Origin: Ignatzschineria larvae DSM 13226 | GTDB taxonomy: Bacteria; Pseudomonadota; Gammaproteobacteria; Cardiobacteriales; Wohlfahrtiimonadaceae | Direction of reading: 5' to 3' | Assembly: GCF_038500265.1 (NCBI RefSeq) | Contig: NZ_CP150637.1 | Span: 1,327,501 to 1,391,500 of the forward strand | DNA: 64,000 bases | Part shown: one piece after another, positions 61,101 through 64,000 of the stretch | How positions within the stretch are numbered: position 1 is the first letter of the stretch | Layout of the letters: every line of letters begins with the position of its first letter | Notes under the pieces: model-generated | What the model saw: the letters and a program-made list of their open reading frames with translations, nothing else | What the model was told of the DNA's origin: nothing | Databases searched by the model: none | Made by a program: the position numbers and the translations under genes

Positions 61101-64000
61101 TTACACTAAAGTCTTTATCCCCATTAACAATGATATTACCGGTATCACCTTTCAAACCACCATTTTTTGTCGATGAACCACCGCCATTAATGACTAAGTT
61201 CCCACCATCAAGGTCAATAACTCCCTGATTATTGAGACTGCCATCTACTTCAACTTTTCCTGGTTTATTTCCATTGCCTTTGGTACCGATAGAGATATCA
61301 CCGGATAAATTATTATTAAGGTTACCCCCAACTTTCATCTCACCGCCATCGAGCTCAATCTTGTTATTATTGTTAACATCTCCTTTAATGTAGATATCAC
61401 CACCATCAGTTTTAATAGTGCCATCATTTTCAAGTTTTCCGCCACCATTGATATTACCACCTCCGGTGATGATAGAACCGCCATTACCGTTATTATCAGG
61501 TTTATTAATAATATCACCATCTTTGGTTGTTACATCCCCACCTTCGCCTGGTTTACCAGGTTTTGATGTGTTGATATTTCCACCTTCATTATTGATGCCA
61601 TTATCGCCATTAACATTACCGCCACCGGTTGTGATTTCACCACCTTTACCATTGTCGCCAATGCCATTATCGACTTTACCGCCAGCATTCACATCACCAC
61701 CATCAGTGTTGATCTCTCCGCCTTTGTTATTGACATCATTCTTCGCGGTGACGTCTCCACCTTCACCGGGTTTATTAGGCTTAGAGGTATCTATCTTACC
61801 GCCATTGTTATTGTTGATATCTTTACCTGATTCAACATTACCACCGCCGGTATTGATCGACCCACCATTTTTACCATTGGCATCACCACCGTTATTGATA
61901 GAACCATTACCGCCGGTATTGACATTACCGCCGTCAGTATTGATTTCCCCATCTTTATTGTTGATGTCACCATCTTTGGTTGTTACATCTCCACCTTCAC
62001 CTGGTTTACCAGGTTTTGATGTATCGATATTTCCACCTTCATTATTGATGCCATTATCGCCATTGACATTACCGCCACCGGTTGTGATTTCACCACCTTT
62101 ACCATTGTCGCCAATGCCATTATCGACTTTACCGCCAGCATTCACATCACCACCATCAGTGTTGATCTCTCCGCCTTTGTTATTGACATCATTCTTCGCG
62201 GTGACGTCTCCACCTTCACCGGGTTTATTAGGCTTAGAGGTATCTATCTTACCGCCATTGTTATTGTTGATATCTTTACCTGATTCAACATTACCACCGC
62301 CGGTATTGATCGACCCACCATTTTCACCATTGGCATCACCACCGTTATTGATAGAACCATTACCGCCGGTATTGACATTACCACCGTCAGTATTGATTTC
62401 CCCATCTTTATTGTTGATGTCACCATCTTTGGTTGTTACATCTCCACCTTCACCTGGTTTACCAGGTTTTGATGTATCGATATTTCCACCTTCATTATTG
62501 ATGCCATTATCGCCATTGACATTACCGCCACCGGTTGTGATTTCACCACCTTTACCATTGTCGCCAATGCCATTATCGACTTTACCGCCAGCATTCACAT
62601 CACCACCATCAGTGTTGATCTCTCCGCCTTTGTTATTGACATCATTCTTCGCGGTGACGTCTCCACCTTCACCGGGTTTATTAGGCTTAGAGGTATCTAT
62701 CTTACCGCCATTGTTATTGTTGATATCTTTACCTGATTCAACATTACCACCGCCGGTATTGATCGACCCACCATTTTTACCATTGGCATCACCACCGTTA
62801 TTGATAGAACCATTACCGCCGGTATTGACATTACCGCCGTCAGTATTGATTTCCCCATCTTTATTGTTGATGTCACCATCTTTGGTTGTTACATCTCCAC
62901 CTTCACCTGGTTTGCCAGGTTTTGATGTGTCGATATTTCCACCTTCATTATTGATGCCATTATCGCCATTAACATTACCGCCACCGGTTGTGATTTCACC
63001 ACCTTTACCATTGTCGCCAATGCCATTATCGACTTTACCGCCAGCATTCACATCACCACCATCAGTGTTGATCTCTCCGCCTTTGTTATTGACATCATTC
63101 TTCGCGGTGACGTCTCCACCTTCACCGGGTTTATTAGGCTTAGAGGTATCTATCTTACCGCCATTGTTATTGTTGATATCTTTACCTGATTCAACATTAC
63201 CACCGCCGGTATTGATCGACCCACCATTTTCACCATTGGCATCACCACCGTTATTGATAGAACCATTACCGCCGGTATTGACATTACCACCGTCAGTATT
63301 GATTTCCCCATCTTTATTGTTGATGTCACCATCTTTGGTTGTTACATCTCCACCTTCACCTGGTTTACCAGGTTTTGATGTATCGATATTTCCACCTTCA
63401 TTATTGATGCCATTATCGCCATTGACATTACCGCCACCGGTTGTGATTTCACCACCTTTACCATTGTCGCCAATGCCATTATCGACTTTACCGCCAGCAT
63501 TCACATCACCACCATCAGTGTTGATCTCTCCGCCTTTGTTATTGACATCATTCTTCGCGGTGACGTCTCCACCTTCACCGGGTTTATTAGGCTTAGAGGT
63601 ATCTATCTTACCGCCATTGTTATTGTTGATATCTTTACCTGATTCAACATTACCACCGCCGGTATTGATCGACCCACCATTTTCACCATTGGCATCACCA
63701 CCGTTATTGATAGAACCATTACCGCCGGTATTGACATTACCACCGTCAGTATTGATTTCCCCATCTTTATTGTTGATGTCACCATCTTTGGTTGTTACAT
63801 CTCCACCTTCACCTGGTTTACCAGGTTTTGATGTATCGATATTTCCACCTTCATTATTGATGCCATTATCGCCATTGACATTACCGCCACCGGTTGTGAT
63901 TTCACCACCTTTACCATTGTCGCCAATGCCATTATCGACTTTACCGCCAGCATTCACATCACCACCATCAGTGTTGATCTCTCCGCCTTTGTTATTGACA
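58135..64000 (-). CDS. Giant repeat-rich autotransporter (5' end outside the window)
   Basis: This is the C-terminal part (over 1,950 residues) of a type Va secreted protein; the frame stays open through the window edge, so the signal peptide and true start are not seen. From the N side there are Gly/Asn-rich 151-residue repeats. Next come a beta-helix-like passenger and a passenger-associated repeat (VVTLSGNNSYHGATTVTSGGL). A Pro/Asp/Lys linker (DPNKPVDPNKPVDPDKP) leads to a roughly 300-residue outer-membrane beta-barrel (IYFRSDIGVNIANTKAA..., NITLQGGYPIDL, PYAGINLWYDG). It ends KYRIPQKAID, without the usual terminal aromatic. An adhesin or surface-layer role is likely. Confidence 0.9.
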   Translation of the reverse strand, partial: VNNKGGEINTDGGDVNAGGKVDNGIGDNGKGGEITTGGGNVNGDNGINNEGGNIDTSKPGKPGEGGDVTTKDGDINNKDGEINTDGGNVNTGGNGSINNGGDANGENGGSINTGGGNVESGKDINNNNGGKIDTSKPNKPGEGGDVTAKNDVNNKGGEINTDGGDVNAGGKVDNGIGDNGKGGEITTGGGNVNGDNGINNEGGNIDTSKPGKPGEGGDVTTKDGDINNKDGEINTDGGNVNTGGNGSINNGGDANGENGGSINTGGGNVESGKDINNNNGGKIDTSKPNKPGEGGDVTAKNDVNNKGGEINTDGGDVNAGGKVDNGIGDNGKGGEITTGGGNVNGDNGINNEGGNIDTSKPGKPGEGGDVTTKDGDINNKDGEINTDGGNVNTGGNGSINNGGDANGKNGGSINTGGGNVESGKDINNNNGGKIDTSKPNKPGEGGDVTAKNDVNNKGGEINTDGGDVNAGGKVDNGIGDNGKGGEITTGGGNVNGDNGINNEGGNIDTSKPGKPGEGGDVTTKDGDINNKDGEINTDGGNVNTGGNGSINNGGDANGENGGSINTGGGNVESGKDINNNNGGKIDTSKPNKPGEGGDVTAKNDVNNKGGEINTDGGDVNAGGKVDNGIGDNGKGGEITTGGGNVNGDNGINNEGGNIDTSKPGKPGEGGDVTTKDGDINNKDGEINTDGGNVNTGGNGSINNGGDANGKNGGSINTGGGNVESGKDINNNNGGKIDTSKPNKPGEGGDVTAKNDVNNKGGEINTDGGDVNAGGKVDNGIGDNGKGGEITTGGGNVNGDNGINNEGGNINTSKPGKPGEGGDVTTKDGDIINKPDNNGNGGSIITGGGNINGGGKLENDGTIKTDGGDIYIKGDVNNNNKIELDGGEMKVGGNLNNNLSGDISIGTKGNGNKPGKVEVDGSLNNQGVIDLDGGNLVINGGGSSTKNGGLKGDTGNIIVNGDKDFSVTGKNDGLGKDVTVEIGPNDKDKSNVTINQTESLGSAGVNIGAGGSLILDRYNKDQNGISPDPNYLNNTISGNGTLGLKDTDLDYNEKTADFDGTFNVDADSNLRVKDNTFDKKLMGNGTLTLNAEGKEGDITLGNNVKDFGGTFNLQNGQFILDEKYEVRGSETNTLSNATLKVGAGSNVKYQEGFDGDSNIGGVAFGGGTLIFTNGVYQEGAQLKSQNVMHVDTLDLRDTTGGTVRVEKMPDTLDDTVKDGLSLIELNIGDPQLQLVDAKAIEGNLTSNLKLEMTGEDGKPLTNKATIQKLTNSGISTDGSGKAVAEGTFDYGLTTSQKDDGLYVSYQLQKLAILDGSTVVLEGIAGNNNTFKADISEKGGHAAGSIEIRNNTKEGVVTLSGNNSYHGATTVTSGGLKVAGDKALGNTSYLTVKNGANFNLNGTTQTVGGMMVEKGGLFFGTGHLNGTKGAIFNNAGTIQVGLNDTSGQARGMQATGTEDLYLGATLHNSGDIRLAGNIAGNIVGNTLTIDGDYTGSGNAMLYMNANINGVGKSIADKLVIKGKADGTTKVNVNTSGAGGKLGEKDLMLIETIESSDDAFKAANTITLGSYEYFLTKGKEDHNWYLSGDLATEDPNKPVDPNKPVDPDKPDNPNTQPAKGIYFRSDIGVNIANTKAAVHTQIPGLGGVGLGGNEVSASGIRSLGLNTSTINGEFMPDSSIWNITRGGKNKGRTGEGQVDYDNDYFSTTIGGDHLFDLGMDGTARLGLMITTMKAKTHANNQFLEIMSNGKEKRESKGRVTGQAFGIYGTWYLENDNPLTPYIDGLISYGTYRNKVESHGNPTSSYRSHLWNITLQGGYPIDLGNNVVIEPQAQLTYLNFSAKRYRDESSGVWVKNSISGNTAGRVGLFVYPKEGDIKPYAGINLWYDGTKAVTQFDGDKFDGLRDGFSVELKAGVTGVIAEDLTMTLDTFYRKGKHKSKDYGAGMTLKYRIPQKAID
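61514..64000 (-). repeat. Tandem 453-bp coding repeats in the autotransporter passenger
   Basis: Five full units start at about 61514, 61967, 62420, 62873 and 63326, and a sixth begins at 63779 and is cut by the window edge. Each encodes 151 residues built from smaller Gly/Asn motifs such as GGEINTDGGDVN and GGGNVESGKD. Units differ at few positions. Two subtypes alternate (GDANGK versus GDANGE, with linked silent changes) in the order K, E, K, E, E from low to high coordinates. The length of 453 is a multiple of three, so copy-number changes keep the frame. Confidence 0.93.

Noticed and set aside
61514-64000. Regular repeats that could suggest a CRISPR array or satellite DNA
   Set aside because: The units are 453 bp, contiguous without spacers, and form one open frame joined to an autotransporter barrel.
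1-64000. tRNA, rRNA or tmRNA genes
   Set aside because: No cloverleaf-like stretch with a TTC-type T-loop or CCA-proximal stem was recognised by eye; a covariance search would be needed to be certain.

Overview
The window is a chromosomal segment of a low-GC gammaproteobacterium. GreB, LapA/LapB, LpxK, EpmA, RNase R, HemJ, D-aminoacyl-tRNA deacylase and a PstSCAB/PhoBR/PhoU set all fit that class. Gene content and base composition would suit the Ignatzschineria/Wohlfahrtiimonas neighbourhood, but this placement is a weak inference.

Positions 1-8590 are the accessory part. A polar amino-acid ABC transporter ATPase gene at the left edge is cut in frame by an 850-bp IS5-family element with a TA target duplication. 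After leuS comes a very AT-rich two-gene island. It encodes an unrecognised 305-residue protein and, overlapping it, a roughly 577-residue protein with family B DNA polymerase motifs (AIDVNSMY, YYNIDSLHV, GKYWLF). A second, inverted copy of the same IS interrupts the polymerase-like gene, again at a TA. Rejoining the two halves restores one continuous frame. Directly 3' lies a 140-bp segment packed with short stem-loops. This polymerase plus partner plus structured segment is the best candidate here for an undescribed system.

Positions 8588-32790 are mostly housekeeping: msrA, an Imm51-like orphan, a luciferase-like monooxygenase, dtd, coaX-lpxK, rnr, an ankyrin protein, dinB, a divergent LysR/pirin pair, a 47-codon gene with a Cys-containing tail, an NCS2 permease, lapA-lapB, a degenerate DEAD-box-like protein with a long disordered tail, greB, arsB, ispG-trmB and hemJ.

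Positions 32900-47700 hold epmA, bfd with two complementary bacterioferritin subunits (one keeps the haem Met but has lost most of its ferroxidase ligands, the other the reverse), ygiQ, a YegP-like protein, asd, leuB, an MFS transporter, dut, a complex-I-NDUFA9-like reductase and glmM.

Positions 47800-58100 form the phosphate regulon: phoB-phoR behind a Pho box, an Old Yellow Enzyme, a small secreted protein, then phoU-pstB-pstA-pstC and, separated by a terminator and a small repeat element, pstS with its own Pho box. The right end is the 3' part of a giant autotransporter whose passenger contains more than five near-identical 453-bp repeats and runs off the window.

A family of 130-172 bp non-coding elements (eight copies or fragments, plus a possible solo end) is scattered between genes from about 19 kb to 58 kb. 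They have imperfect terminal inverted repeats, an internal ATGCCGG/CCGGCAT hairpin and TA at the ends, and look like MITEs.
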